Source of the DNA: Asterochloris sp. CNOR1
Taxonomy: Eukaryota > Chlorophyta > Trebouxiophyceae > Trebouxiales > Trebouxiaceae
NCBI GenBank assembly: GCA_963969365.1
Contig: OZ017751.1
Span: 3,162,001-3,226,000, forward strand
Direction of reading: 5' to 3'
Length of the DNA stretch: 64,000 bases
The notes under the pieces are model-generated. The model searched no databases and was not told the origin of the DNA. It saw nothing but the letters and a program-made list of their open reading frames with translations. Shown in pieces: positions 52,653 through 63,734 of the stretch. The translations under genes were made by a program, and so were the position numbers. Within the stretch, counting starts at the first letter, position 1. Each line of letters starts with the position of its first letter.

Positions 52653-55600
52653 ATGCACCGCCTCAAGCAGGTGTTCAACACCTCGAAATTCAAGGGATCT
52701 GGGCATCGCCTAGGTGCTGGAGATGAGGTAAACCCCAGTCGCATGACTTCCTCAGCACAGGATCTATGCAGACCTGCTGATAAGTCCTCTGTCTCCATCA
52801 TCACAGGTCATCCTGCCATCGAACATGCGCATATCCATGGTGCAGGCATCATCACCAACAGACAACCAGAAGCAGCAGCACCACTCCTCCAAATCGGCTG
52901 CAAACCCAGCTCCATCACGGTCTCAGCTACCGCCGCGGCAGGCCAGTCAACCTCCGCTGAGAGACCCTGCCGTCGCTGCACAGCTGGCCGCTGTGGCAGA
53001 GGCGCGGGGCAAGCAGGCAGAGGGGCGAGGCAAGGGCAAGAAGCCTCTGCCAGGCCGCCTGCCTGATGCACGCCGTGAGCAGTCCCACGTGCCGCCCTCA
53101 TTCCAGACCACAGGCGCATATGTGGCACCAGGTCGGCAGCCTGGCCTGATGCAGCGGTGCAGCAGATGCGTCCAAAAGGATCGCTTCTGGCACACTGGGC
53201 CCGAGCCTGTGATCCTATCTGCTACAGCCCAGGGCTGGCTGCCTGCTTGGGAACTTGTCACTTATGGGCCAGTACCTCCAATTAGATGGTGTGTCGCAGC
53301 AAAGACAGCGCCTAGATCTGCAGCAGGGTGACAGCCAGAGACGCTGACTATTGTGCCCTGAACAGAGCACCTTCAGCTGTCGGCACGGAGGCTGCACAGC
53401 CTGTGCTGTCCTGGCCTCTGCAGACTGCGTGAGTCGCTGCTGCAGAGCTGCACAGGCGGCGCCTCCCTCCAACATCAGCAGCCAGTGCTGCACACTCTGC
53501 CTCAGTCGCCGCTGCAGAGCTGTGTGCAAACACCCCAGTACTCTGCCAGAACCAGTTGCCAAGACATTTGTGTGTGTGTCTGCTGCTGAAGAGCTCTATG
53601 AGGCTAATGAGGCGCAGGAGGCTGCTGCTGTGACACTCCAGGGGCAGGCGCTGGCAGAAGCATCTGCAGCTGTGCTCTCCAAGGTGCTGGGGAACATCAT
53701 GCAGAACCCAGCTGAGGCCAAGTACAGGTGATCTATGCAAGGCAGCCACATGACTAGTGCACAGCGGCATCTGGGTGACTGTATAATGAGCTGCAGATAG
53801 CTATGGCCTGGCCAGGTACTTCAAGGTACTGAGCAACATTGTGCAGACGTCAAGCAGAGGCCAACTAGAGGTATGCGTGGAGGGCAGGGGCAGCTGCATC
53901 ACTGATGGCCACAGGCAGCTCAACTTCCTGAGGGCTGAGCCATTCAGGGCATGTGTGAAACCCAAACAGGGTCAGGGTTGAGCAGCAGACACCCAGTCAG
54001 GCTACTACCTCATACAGCAGACAGCCACCAACAAAAGATTGTGCTGCAGCATGCACCTGGTGGGCTCCTGACTCAACCTGCCAACCACCCTACGCTTCAT
54101 GTGGGTGCCTGGTCTGCAGCTGTGGACATGAGGCTGCAGTCTTGCTCTGCTGTGGACTTCTGCCCAGCCAGTACAGTGAACAGGCTAATTGCTTGCTGCC
54201 CTGTAGCATGGTGACAACCTTTGAATTGCTCTGCAAATCACCACTGGACAGTGTCAGGCTGCAGCATTGCATGGCAGACAACCTCAAAATTGCTCTGCAG
54301 ATTACCACTACTCAACAGCTTCAGGCTGCAGCATTGCATGGCGGCCAACGTTGAACATTCTCAAATGTTGAGGGCCACCACAATGATGTGACCACAACCC
54401 TGTGCCCTGCAGGGGAGAAGCTCCAGGTGAGGTGCAAACCCTTTTGCGCTGCTGACAATATTAGTGTCAGTCACCTGTGCCCTGCAGGGACCCTTTGAGA
54501 TACTTGTAGGTGACTGCTTGCCTGACAGCAAGCTGAGGCTGTACAGCAGCAGTGCGTGGTTCACCCCAGCAGCTGTGTGACCCAGCCCGCTCCCCCCTGC
54601 AGGAAGCTACGCCTGAATAATGCGCGGGTGCAGCAGTGTGTGGTGGAGGTGGAGGGTGCCCTGGAGCTGCTGCAAGCCTCAGGGTTTGAGCTGGACCTAG
54701 GGGGAGAGGGCACCAACTCAGGCACAGGTGTGGTGTTTGCGGCAGGCAGTGGCGCCCAGTGCTCAGGGTGCTGGGTCTGGCAGGCGTCAGCTGGTCCAGA
54801 CAGTCAATGGGCAGCAGTCGTGCAAGTGGGTCCAGCCGCACGTTGCGCAGCTCAGCATGCCACATGATGGCCTGCCGGGCAACAAGTGGCGGCCTGAGGG
54901 CTGTGCATGGGAGCAGGGCAGCAAGTCAGGCACAGGTGCAGTGTCTGCAGAAGCTTGGCGAACATCGCTGATAGCGTCTCTGGGCATGAGGGGTTTCAAG
55001 GCTGTGAGCTGGACCTAGGGTAAGAGCAGGTCAGTGCAGTCATAGATAGACCCTAGTGCACACGGCTGCACAGGTCAACATGTAGGGTTCTGGGCGTGCG
55101 GTCAGCCAGCACCTGGGAAAGTGCTTCCGGTGTAGCATGCCGCCCAATAGGCTGCCAATGCATCGGTATGCCTCCCAGCTGGACTGGGGGGGACTTGGTT
55201 CTCAGCAGGCAGCTAGGTATGCCAACAGAACATGCAGAGCTGCAGACATGCAAAACCCCTGCCACCATGTCACAGCCTCTGCTGCGCAAACTGCAGCGCA
55301 CAGATGGGCGTGTGCGTGCTGTAGGTGACAGCAGTGCCAGCAGCCTGGAGGCGCAGGGCATGGCAGAGGGGTGCCTCTACCTGCCCCAGCATGCGCACCT
55401 GGGGCCCTTGTCAGCTGCGCTGGGCCTGCTCAAGCAGCTGCGCCAGCTGTCCCATGGTGGAGCACAACCCTCTGGAGACCCCTCCGACCCCCAGCAACAG
55501 CAGCGGCAATCGCCCTCTACAGGTGGCGCACAGGGCCAGCCTGGCACCGCCAGCAGCCCATCAGCAGGTAGCAGTGGTGGGTTGCTGCAGGCAAGCAGCA

Positions 55601-57952
55601 ACGGCACACCCTCAGTGCTTGCCCTGCAGTCCCAGCACAGCTCAGCCGCCACGCTGCAGAGGCCGGGGCATGACGCCACTGGCCTGGCTGGCTCTGCCAC
55701 TGGTGCCTCAACAGCATTGCCTGCTGTCCCCGCAGCGCTCAGCAAGCAGCACCAGGACCAGGCTGAGGCGCTGCTTTCAGAGCCAGCTGCGGACGCTGAC
55801 GCTTTAGGGGAGTCTTTAGATGTTCCTGCAGCAAACACCTCTGCTGCTATGCAGCAGCCCCTGGCAGGTGGGATCAGGGATCAGGGTGTATGCGCTTCTG
55901 TGCTTAGTTGGCACAAGCTCTGTCGGCTGACCTGACATGGAGTCATGCGCCAACCCCAGCAAACCCCAGCCTCAACGCTGAGCATGGCTGCACAACACGT
56001 GCGCCAGGCAGCATATTCACCAGCATGCGTCGGCTTCAGCTTGACGTGTCTGCCACCCTAACATTCGGGGCAGCAGCATTACTCCAAATTGGCTCAGACG
56101 GTGGTGCCTCTTCTCAGAAGGGCATGGCGCATGCTGCAGGTCAGGCGCGCATTATCCCTGGCTCCCAAGAGCAGCACCAGCAGCTGCCCCAGCAGGACTG
56201 GACGCAGGACCTGTCCCAGCCCAGGCCGCGTAACACGCGAGTCATCCTGCCTGACAGTGCAGATGCTCAGGTGAGAGGGCACAGTGGCAGCATCAGCGCG
56301 GCAGAGGGTGACCACCGGCCTGATGCTCTGAGCAGCCCTGCTTGTTTTGGCGCTGCTGGCCCAAGGCGCACACAGGCGCTCCAGGACACCTTTCCTGACC
56401 TTACAGGCCAGCTTGTAGCAGTTGAGCAGCATGAGGGCTTCAGAGACACAGCAGAGGCCGCCCACTGGCCCCAGCCAGAGTGGCATTTGTTCTTGCAGTG
56501 TCAACTTGCCGCCCAACTTGGCCTGCGACAGGTCCGACAGTCAACACAGCTACAGCATGCTCCCTGTGAGTGGCAGGCTGCTCTGTACCCTGACGATGAT
56601 TTCAGCAAAGGGGGTGTGGGGCCTGCAGGCAGTGCTCGTCACCCCCAAGTGATTCTGGAGGCTACCCAAAAAGACCATGGCTTCCTCGGCTGGGCATTGC
56701 ATTTGACATCTCCCATCTACAATGTGTTACGCCTCCCCTTGGTATTTCCCCGGCGGGGCCATCCCTCATGAGGCTCCTGCAGCCACATTTGCAACACCTG
56801 CTGACACTTGCAAGCCATCACTTATGGGCTCTGCAGGCCAGCTTTGGGCAAGAGATTTTGATGCCGCCCACACAGCTCAAGGGCATTTCCCCACAATCAA
56901 AGCCTGCTTGCACAGCAGGCATGTGAGGCACTGCAACGCCTTACAGTCTGATGAGCGACAATCCTGGTCTTGCAGGCGGGCTTTGAGCAGAAAACCTGGT
57001 TTGAGCGCAGCCCAGCAGAGCACAAGGGGTCTGACACTCATGACCTGCCCTACAGGCCAGCTTTGAGCAGGGCGCCTTCTACGAGCGCAGCCCAGCAGAG
57101 CTCAAGGCGGCGTACGTGGCAGCCAAGCGGCGGCGGGAGCAGGAAACCACCCTCATGACACGAGCCATGCGGGACAGGCTGGTGGTGGGCAGCAAGCCTC
57201 GCAAGGCACACACCTTCGCCACTGTGCGCATTCGCTTGCCGGAGGGGCTTCTGCTGCAGGTCAGCATGTGGCAGGCAATCAGTTGTTGGGCTTCGGCAGG
57301 GACATGAGGCGTCGGGCTAAGTATAATGTCAGGCATGCGGCTGCTGGAGAGGCTCCTGCTGCAGGTGAGCGCATGGCGGGCAGGACTTTGGAGTGCACAC
57401 TTGCAGCGGACACTTGTGGGGCTGAGCAGTGCCAGCAGTGGGGGGCTGCTGGAGAGGCTTCTGCTGCAGGCAAGCGTGGGGCCAGGCAGGATCTGCCAAA
57501 GGCCCTGCACGGTATGCACCACTGCCACAGTGTAGGTGCGCATGCCATAGGTGCGCCTGCTGCAGGGAGTTTGAGGCAGGCAGGGATCTGTGCCAGGCTT
57601 GTCCATGGTTGTGCCAGATGCACATGCCCGAGGTCTTCCTGTTTGGCACACCGCAGTGCACCAGCAGCCACTGAGCACACTGTTGTTGCATCTGCAGGGG
57701 GAGTTCAATGCAGGCGAGCCGGTCACAGCCATTTTCGACTGGCTCACTGACAGCCTGCGCGACCCTGGGCTTACATATGAGCTCATGCTGCCAACAAGGC
57801 GACCACTGGTGGCCAGCCTGGGGCGGGTGCGGGATGCAGATCTAATGCCCCAGGCCCTGCTGCACTTCAGATGGGAGCCAGGGCAGAAAATTGCCCAGGG
57901 CATGCCGGCACTGCACAATGCTGCTCTGTGCTCTGTAGACGGCTCCCTGTGA
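52653..57952 (+). CDS. PUB- and UBX-domain protein, UBXD1/PUX2-like CDC48 cofactor
   Basis: Supported exons: 52653-52727 (FNTSKFKGSGHRLG, like the conserved FKxxGxxL start of UBXN6/PUX2), 52807-53131 (Pro/Gln-rich), about 53539-53727 and 54603-about 54728, about 55325-55866, 57056-57259, and 57698-57952 with the stop. The two middle exons join across an AG|G codon as VLGNIMQNPAEAKYR then KLRLNNARVQQC and GALELLQASGFEL, the PUB domain that binds the p97/CDC48 tail. The 55.3 kb exon has YLPQHAHLGPLSAALGLL, then a long low-complexity stretch. The last two exons give FEQGAFYERSPAELKAAYVA, a KRRREQE helix and the UBX fold (TFATVRIRLPEGLLLQ to LLHFRWEPGQ). Exons between 55.9 and 57.0 kb are uncertain. 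The expected role is adaptor for CDC48 in ubiquitin-dependent membrane or ER quality control. Introns contain several copies of neighbouring exon edges. Confidence 0.8.
54214..54346. repeat. Tandem ~65-base duplication in an intron of the PUB-UBX gene
   Basis: Two units begin ACAACCT and share AATTGCTCTGCA, ACCACT and CAGGCTGCAGCATTGCATGG in the same order. They lie in the intron that splits the PUB domain. Confidence 0.7.
56976..57055. repeat. Partial duplicate of the exon that starts at 57056
   Basis: GGCTTTGAGCAG...GAGCGCAGCCCAGCAGAG (GFEQKTWFERSPAEHKG) lies directly before the real exon (SFEQGAFYERSPAELKA). It ends in the TACAG acceptor used by that exon. It is an exon-edge copy, probably skipped. 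Confidence 0.65.
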
Positions 57953-58608
57953 CGCCATGCGCCCCTAGCCTTTCATTGTGAGCATGGTGTGCCACCATTA
58001 CCAGTGTCAAAAGTCGTCTGCCCACATTCTCACAAAAATAATCGCATCAATTTACACAAATACATTCAACAGGGAAGTGCATAGTCCTGGTGTACACGCG
58101 AGCTGCTGCACCCACATTTGAGTGCCCTGATTGAAGATCATGGCGCTGCCACAGGCAAACTTGCGCCATCAGCCACCAGCACATATAGCAACCTAAAACC
58201 AGAGCATCCTAGACATGCTCTGGGCGCAGAGGGCAAAAAGCATGGCACTGGTGTAATACACATTGGCTGCTGCGGGAAGCGCAGAACCAACCGGCGGCAG
58301 ATCTTTGTACGCCATCTGAAGGGTTTTGAGGTGGATCTGACAAAGCTTGGGGATCCTGCACAGCAACAGGAGAAGTCAGTGCCATGGATGATGTTGATCT
58401 GATGTTCAGCACCTGAAGATACTGGGCAGCAAATAAGGGATGCAACCAAAGGATGCACCAAAATGCTTAGGGCAGCTGGTATGCAGGCATTGCTTGTTGT
58501 ATGCAAGTGGCACATCAGAGTCAGGCACACAGTGATAACATGGCTGTCTACCGCTGCGGACTTGGGCACACAGGCAGCACAGCTGCAGCTCACAGAATTG
58601 CGCCATGA
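57953..58608. other. Convergent 3' space between the PUB-UBX gene and the minus-strand two-TM gene
   Basis: Two genes end here from opposite sides. A plus-strand frame at 58118-58402 (RRTNRRQIFVRHLKGFEVDL) is open for 94 residues but has no partner exon or known motif. I treat it as UTR unless expression shows otherwise. Confidence 0.4.
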
Positions 58609-60713
58609 TCATGGCTGCAAGGGGTTGTCTTTTGCGAGGATGCCTGTCGACCACACGGCAATGGCTGTGACCACGGCCAGCCACTGCAGCCCCCGCAGCC
58701 GCTCGTAGTTGAGCAGCTGCCGTGCAAGGATGCGCTCCTGGGAGCGCTGCTGCTTGGCAGACAGGCTGCGCTGAGGCTGCTTGAACATGTCCTGCAGGAC
58801 ATGCATCGTCAGTGGCCGCTGTGCACCGCAACAAATGTGGGCGGCGCATTGTGACAGAAGGGGGCCACAAGGAAACGCCCTGCCTGATTGCGGGGCACAC
58901 AGGCAAGGTCAAGAGAGATGCCCGCTTGTGGAACGCCCAGTAGAAGCTGTTAAGATTGCTGATGCTTGTCAAACAGGCTGCACACGGGCTTCCAAGCGTA
59001 AGTCCTGCCTGGTGCAACATTGTGGGCTTCCAGGAAGCGAGGGGCTCAAAGGTGTACAGAGCAGTTGCCAAGAGACTGGCTGGGGGTGCTTAAAAATGTC
59101 CTGCATGTGCCTGCACTGAGCTGCCCTACTCAGTCGTCCGCCGCAAACCCTTCCTCCCGCTCCCAGTGCTGTGGTCCAGTGCATGCTCTGCCCAGTGCTG
59201 TGGTCCAGTGCATGCTCTGCCGAGTGCAGCTTTGGGTATACGTGGCCAGAACCCCCTGCTGCGTTTGACAAGTGTCCTGAGCACGCTAATGCAGTGGTCT
59301 GATTTGACCCCTGACTCCCCTCTGCCTGCCGAAAATTGGCCTTGTATGCCTGCTGACACTGACGCACCACCTGCAACCCAAGTAACACCTCTAACCTGCG
59401 CAGAGGACCGTCCCCTGTCGAAACGGCCAGCTGGACATCCTGCCTGTAACGCAATGTGCCTGGTGCGTGGCCTAACAGCAGGTCAGTCAGGTGCCCACCT
59501 CTGGATCATGCAACATATCGTCCTCCGCATTGGCTGCCTTCTGCTTTGATGCACGGCTACACAGCAGATCACTGACATACCCACCTCTATTTCACGCAGC
59601 AGGTCGTCCTCTGCCTTGGCCTCAGCCCCCTCAGGGGTGGCCCCGAAGGTGGCCAGCGCCTGCAGCGTGCGCTGCGTGAGCTCCACCGCGCAGGCCAGCA
59701 AGATGAGGGCAAACAAGACGCTGCAGGTGATGAGCAGCTCCGGGCTTGCACCGTCCTACAGGACACAAAAGACCTGAATGAGAAAAATTGACAAAATTAT
59801 TGAGCAAAGGATGGCCCTTCTTTGGGGCGAGCATATTGCAGGTGACCAGCACTTCTGGGCTCGCACAGCCCTGCAGCACACAGCAAAAAGAGAACTCCCC
59901 TCTCTTCCAAGGGCTGGCACCATAGCTGCAGGCCAGCCAAGCCATCGCCACAAAAATCTGCATGGCATAGCAGCTCCTGGCTTGCACCATTCTGCGGCAC
60001 ACCCGGATAGCAGGAAAGTCCCACCGCTGCATGTGGCCAGCAGCTCTGGGCCTGCCCTGTCCCAAAGAGCCCCTGCAGAGCAGTGCTCAGGACGCTGCAG
60101 CGGGCACTCTGCCATCCTGCAGCAGAAAACACCCAAGCCCCATGCCTGGCCCAAGGCTGTGTGTGGCAATCGCAGGTCAGGACAGCTCTGCTGCTGCCTT
60201 CCTGAGCTGATCATCACAGCCACCAGGATGCTGCAGGCAACCTACCTGTGCTGCCCTGCAGCCTGACGACACAGCATGCCAGCAGGAAGACAGTGCCGAC
60301 TCAGCTATGATTCAGCACCGACAGCCCCGGTGAGCTGGGACGTGTGCCAGTCTGCAGCAACGTGTACCAAACAAGAGGCAAGTATCCTGAAGGATCTTAT
60401 GTTGCAACACAATGGTCCTACATGACATGGGGAAGGAATACTAGCTATGACACCCTGCAAACAGGTTGCAGACTTGCACGACTGCCAAGTCATCAGGGTG
60501 CGATCATGCAGACCGCAGCGTCCCCTTATGGCGAGCAGTTTCTCAGCACAATAGCAGCTGAATGGGCACTGCTCTGTTGACCAGGGCTGGCACTTGAGTC
60601 AGTTGCAGATGCGACCACTAGCAGAGCACCATACCTTCATATTGAAGAGTTGCATCAAGCCAGTGCTCCAGTCCACTGCTTGCTGGGGCACAGGTGGCTG
60701 CCAACGATGCCGC
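58609..60713 (-). CDS. Small two-TM protein (5' end uncertain)
   Basis: Exons in transcript order: 60713-60635, 59755-59585 and 58791-58609. Phases agree and a stop closes the last. Exon 1 ends DWSTGLMQLFNMK, exon 2 continues DGASPELLITCSVLFALILL (TM1), then VELTQRTLQALATF and an acidic EDDLLREIE. Exon 3 is DMFKQPQRSLSAKQQRSQ, a basic helix NYERLRGLQW, and TM2 WLAVVTAIAVWSTGILA, ending KDNPLQP. I do not recognise the family. An upstream frame to ATG 60781 exists, but a CCCCTGCAG acceptor at 60714 suggests another 5' exon. The intron between exons 1 and 2 contains three or four degenerate copies of exon 2's start, and the next intron has copies of exon 2's end and exon 3's start. Confidence 0.55.
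59163..59220. repeat. Perfect 29-base tandem duplication
   Basis: A 29-base unit containing GTGCTGTGGTCCAGTGCATG is present twice without a mismatch, in an intron of the minus-strand two-TM gene. Confidence 0.85.
59837..60078 (-). repeat. Array of degenerate copies of an exon start with its acceptor
   Basis: The real exon edge at about 59723-59760 (plus-strand reading) has GAGCAGCTCCGGGCTTGCAC followed by CGTCCTACAG. Related blocks lie at 59837-59880 (CCAGCACTTCTGGGCTCGCA then CAGCCCTGCAG), 59966-60000 (AGCAGCTCCTGGCTTGCACC) and 60030-60078 (CCAGCAGCTCTGGGCCTGCC then ...CCCCTGCAG). A weaker one is near 60172-60195. Most keep an acceptor-like CTGCAG at the same offset. Confidence 0.65.
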
Positions 60714-61270
60714 CTGCAGGGGGCAAGCACAATGCTCAAGTGATGGCTGTACAAGTCAATGCCGCCCTGTGCGGTGACCATCCCAGCTGTTGCGCTGGCT
60801 TGCAGTGGTGAGCTGTCACACCTGCGACCACGGCGCAGCAGGCTGCATCATGCCAGCATGCCTGCCGAGGAACCAACCCTGCCACATGTCTTGCCATTTT
60901 GGATATGACAGTGCCAGGCTGGCTTTCAGTCCCACCTCAAAGGCAGGTCCTCAATGATCCTGGGAAAGCTGGCTGCCATGAAGGAATGACAGCTGCCTCC
61001 TCTCCTGAGGTTTGGTCTCAAACTCAGCGGCGCTGCAGCGGGTCTGCCGGTGCCCCACTGAGGACACCTCCGCAGCGACTGATGCCCCCGCATCACTTGC
61101 ATTTCTCTGCCTGTGACTTGTCACCTGTCTTAGCCACTCGAGGGGAAGAAGGCAAGGGGAACCAGTTTCAAAATGCACCCAGGAACAGTTGACAATAGGC
61201 AATCTGAGGGTTGCTGATGAGTAGATGAAGTGCCAGACATCAGGGATCTGCCAGAGATTCTGCTCTGGGC
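60714..61270. other. Divergent promoter region between the two-TM gene and the Mit_KHE1-like gene
   Basis: The flanking genes point away from each other, so their promoters should lie here. No further coding exon or clear promoter motif was identified. Confidence 0.4.
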
Positions 61271-63734
61271 ATGAGCAGGATTTCTGTGCTTGTCCTGCCA
61301 GTTTTTAGGAGACACTGGCTGTTTCATGCATGGCAGACTGAGCGGCAGGCGCTCAAGTCTCAGGTGGCCCTCAAGGACTGGAGGAAGGGGCAGGGATTGG
61401 AGGAGAGAATCTCTTTGTGGAGCCAGGGAGTGTCCCACAAGGCGAGCTGCGATCCGGCGTCAACAGCCTGTCTGATTACTCCCTGCATGTGTTTTGCTGT
61501 GCTGCTGGCAATGCAGGCAGGCAACACCACTGCTCAATCATTGCAGGGTTGGCAGAAGGTGCTCGCACAGTGGGAATCGCTTGAAAATGCCAAGGAGCGC
61601 ACATTCAAGTACTGGCTATACAGGTGAGAGCGGCTCTTGATCGCTGTGTCTCTGCTGGCTTCAGCTGCAGGCTTTGGTGGCATCAGCCAAGCTGTTTGCT
61701 GTGCAGTTTCTTTGCAAGCACGGTACTCCACTGTGCTGCAGGCTTGCTCAAGCAGTCCTTGCACGGGAAGAGCCTGAGGAGACATTCCTAAAATCAGGCA
61801 AGTCCTGTCCTGTGCTGAAAAAATTCAATCCACTGTAGTTCACATCCATTAACCTGCTCAAGTGGGCTGCAGTGCCTAAGGACCTGGAGCAGCTGCGCAT
61901 CATCTACCCAGTGAGTGCTCCTGACCCTGTGGTGGTCCAGTGGATGGTGTGAGGCAGCCTAGTTGTGCGGTTTGATCCCACTCCAAGGCTCCAGCTGTGC
62001 CCTGCCAGCCATTCATGGAAAGCACCACTCAGCAAACTCACTTTGTAGCAGGCTAACACCCTTCTGGCCTTCTCAACAGCCAGTTTCTGGAGACCGCTGC
62101 ATGCTTGGATGAAGGTGGCATCTAGAGGAGGGGAGCCTGGGTGAAGGGGCCAGTCCATGCTTCCAGCAGAGGTGCATGTGGGGCAGCCATTCACGCAAAG
62201 CACCGCTCAGCGAACTCACCTAGTAGCTGGCCAACACCCTCTCGAACCTTCTCGACAGCCAATTTCACCTAGAAACCACTGCATGCTTGAATTACAATAG
62301 CGTATACGGGTGGGGAAGCCAGAGTTGGGGCCAGTCTTTTCCTTCAGCCAGGGTACATGTGAGGTTGCAGCCAGGGTTTCCACCTCCCTTTCATCATAGT
62401 GCGCTGAGCTGAGCACCCATAGCCTGCTGCTGCAGAGCAGCTGGCGGGACACTCTGGTCAGGCGCCGCTTGCGCCTGCTCATCAAGCAGCGCCGGGCCAA
62501 GCACAGGTCCCGCCTGGTGAGAGCGCATGCCATTAAGTGTGCGCCAAGCATGCCACTGAAATTGCCCCTTTGTCTGTGCATGCATCAAAGACGCACAGAT
62601 CTGCATCCTTCCTGGACAACACAGTAAGCAGCCATTGAATATGGCGCACTCTGTTCAGTGCTGCAAGGAATTGACTGGCCCTGGCTCCACGACAGCAGGC
62701 AGGCCCACATTTTTGTGCATGATGCAACCGCTTAAAGTGAGGAGGGCAGCAAGACTACCCATACACAGCCACCCTGACTGCAATTCGCCCTGCCTGCAGC
62801 TCACATGGTCGCTAGCATCGGTGCCGCTGACGCTGCTGCTCGTGAGTCCCCTGCCTGTGGAGGCCAACAGCTGTCCTGCCACCTTTGATCAAAATGTGCA
62901 CTGCAATGAATGCTTGAACAAAGTTCTGAGAACTCTTGTAGCGTAGGAAGCGCAGTAACTGTAAGTGTGCGTAGCTGCCCCTCTCCTTGCATGCCTGCAA
63001 TCAACCCTGTGCAATCACCTCAGCAGTTGTTGCTATGTTTGAAACTGCACCCAAGTTGCAGGCAGGGTAGGTGCCACCGCCCTCCGTAACCAAGTGTCTT
63101 AATTGAGCCATGAGGTTCCCAAGAGTTGGCAAGGCCCCCCACCCAGGGTGGAGCCTGAATGTACATGTCAACAATTTGGGTGGAGCCAGGCCTGACTGAG
63201 TGGTGCCTGCCTCCATGCTGGCAGCTGACCCTGCAGCTGACTGCAGCTGCCTGCCAACAACATTTGGGCCATGTAACGCATTACTGCTGCCACCGCTTGG
63301 CCATTGCAGGCAACTCGGCTGCGCTCTCCTTTGCGCATGGAGACAGGATGACTCTGTGGCAGGCCCCGCCACAGTGCCCCTTCCCCCTCCATCACTCTGC
63401 CATGCCTGTGCCACGTGCCTGCAAAGATGACTGCACTGCCCAGCACCTCTGCATGCTACACCTCCGCAGTTGACTGACTGCCACTTTCTCCTTGGCTGCA
63501 CGTCACTCAGCCTGTGCTCTCTGCCCCTGCAGAGGCCAGCGCTGAGCACTGTGTACTGTGCTTCTGCAGATGACTGGCTAACCCACCTTCCCCTGGCTGC
63601 CACTGCAGGTGACTCCACTGCCCGCCATCCCTGTGTACTACGCTTACTACCGCACCTTCTCGCACTACAAGGCGCTGGCCGGGTGCGATGCCATACGGCG
63701 GGCACTGGCGCACCAGGACGCAGAGCAGCTGCAG
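61271..63734 (+). CDS. Mitochondrial K+/H+ exchange-related protein (Mit_KHE1 family), 3' end beyond what is resolved
   Basis: Exons 61271-61363, 61547-61623, 61742-61797, 61873-61910, 62436-62516, 62800-62841 and 63609-63734 join in consistent phase for 171 codons and continue. They spell RISVLVLPVFRRHWLFHA at the N-terminus, WESLENAKERTFKYWLYRLA, AREEPEETFLKS-VPKDLEQ, LRIIYP, SSWRDTLVRRRLRLLIKQRR, AKHRSRL, LASVPLTLLL, then PLPAIPVYYAYYRTFSHYKA with LAGCDAIRRAL. The order (short beta start, W-Y-R-L-A helix, R-E-E/D-P-E-E, VRRRLR, basic loop, hydrophobic PLT-P-NIP-YY and YSHYKAL) is that of the family around yeast Ydl183c, linked to mitochondrial K+/H+ exchange. The protein probably sits in the inner membrane. 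Intron 1 is 183 bases, a multiple of three with no stop, so retention would stay in frame. Intron 3 starts with GC, not GT. Confidence 0.78.
62005..62355. repeat. Tandem ~175-base duplication in intron 4 of the Mit_KHE1-like gene
   Basis: Unit 1 (about 62005-62178) and unit 2 (about 62179-62355) share, in order, CAGCCATTCA, AAAGCACC-CTCAGC, AACTCAC, AACACCCT, CTTCTC-ACAGCCA, ACC-CTGCATGCTTG and GGGGCCAGTC. They are diverged, so the duplication is not recent. Confidence 0.7.

Noticed and set aside
58118-58402. 94-codon plus-strand frame as a gene
   Set aside because: It has no recognisable family and no splice partners, and sits where two 3' UTRs should converge. Kept only as a note in the spacer entry.
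58406-59071. 221-codon minus-strand frame
   Set aside because: It is Cys/Ala-rich, motif-free and overlaps, in another frame, the real last exon (58791-58609), which has a TM segment and good junctions.
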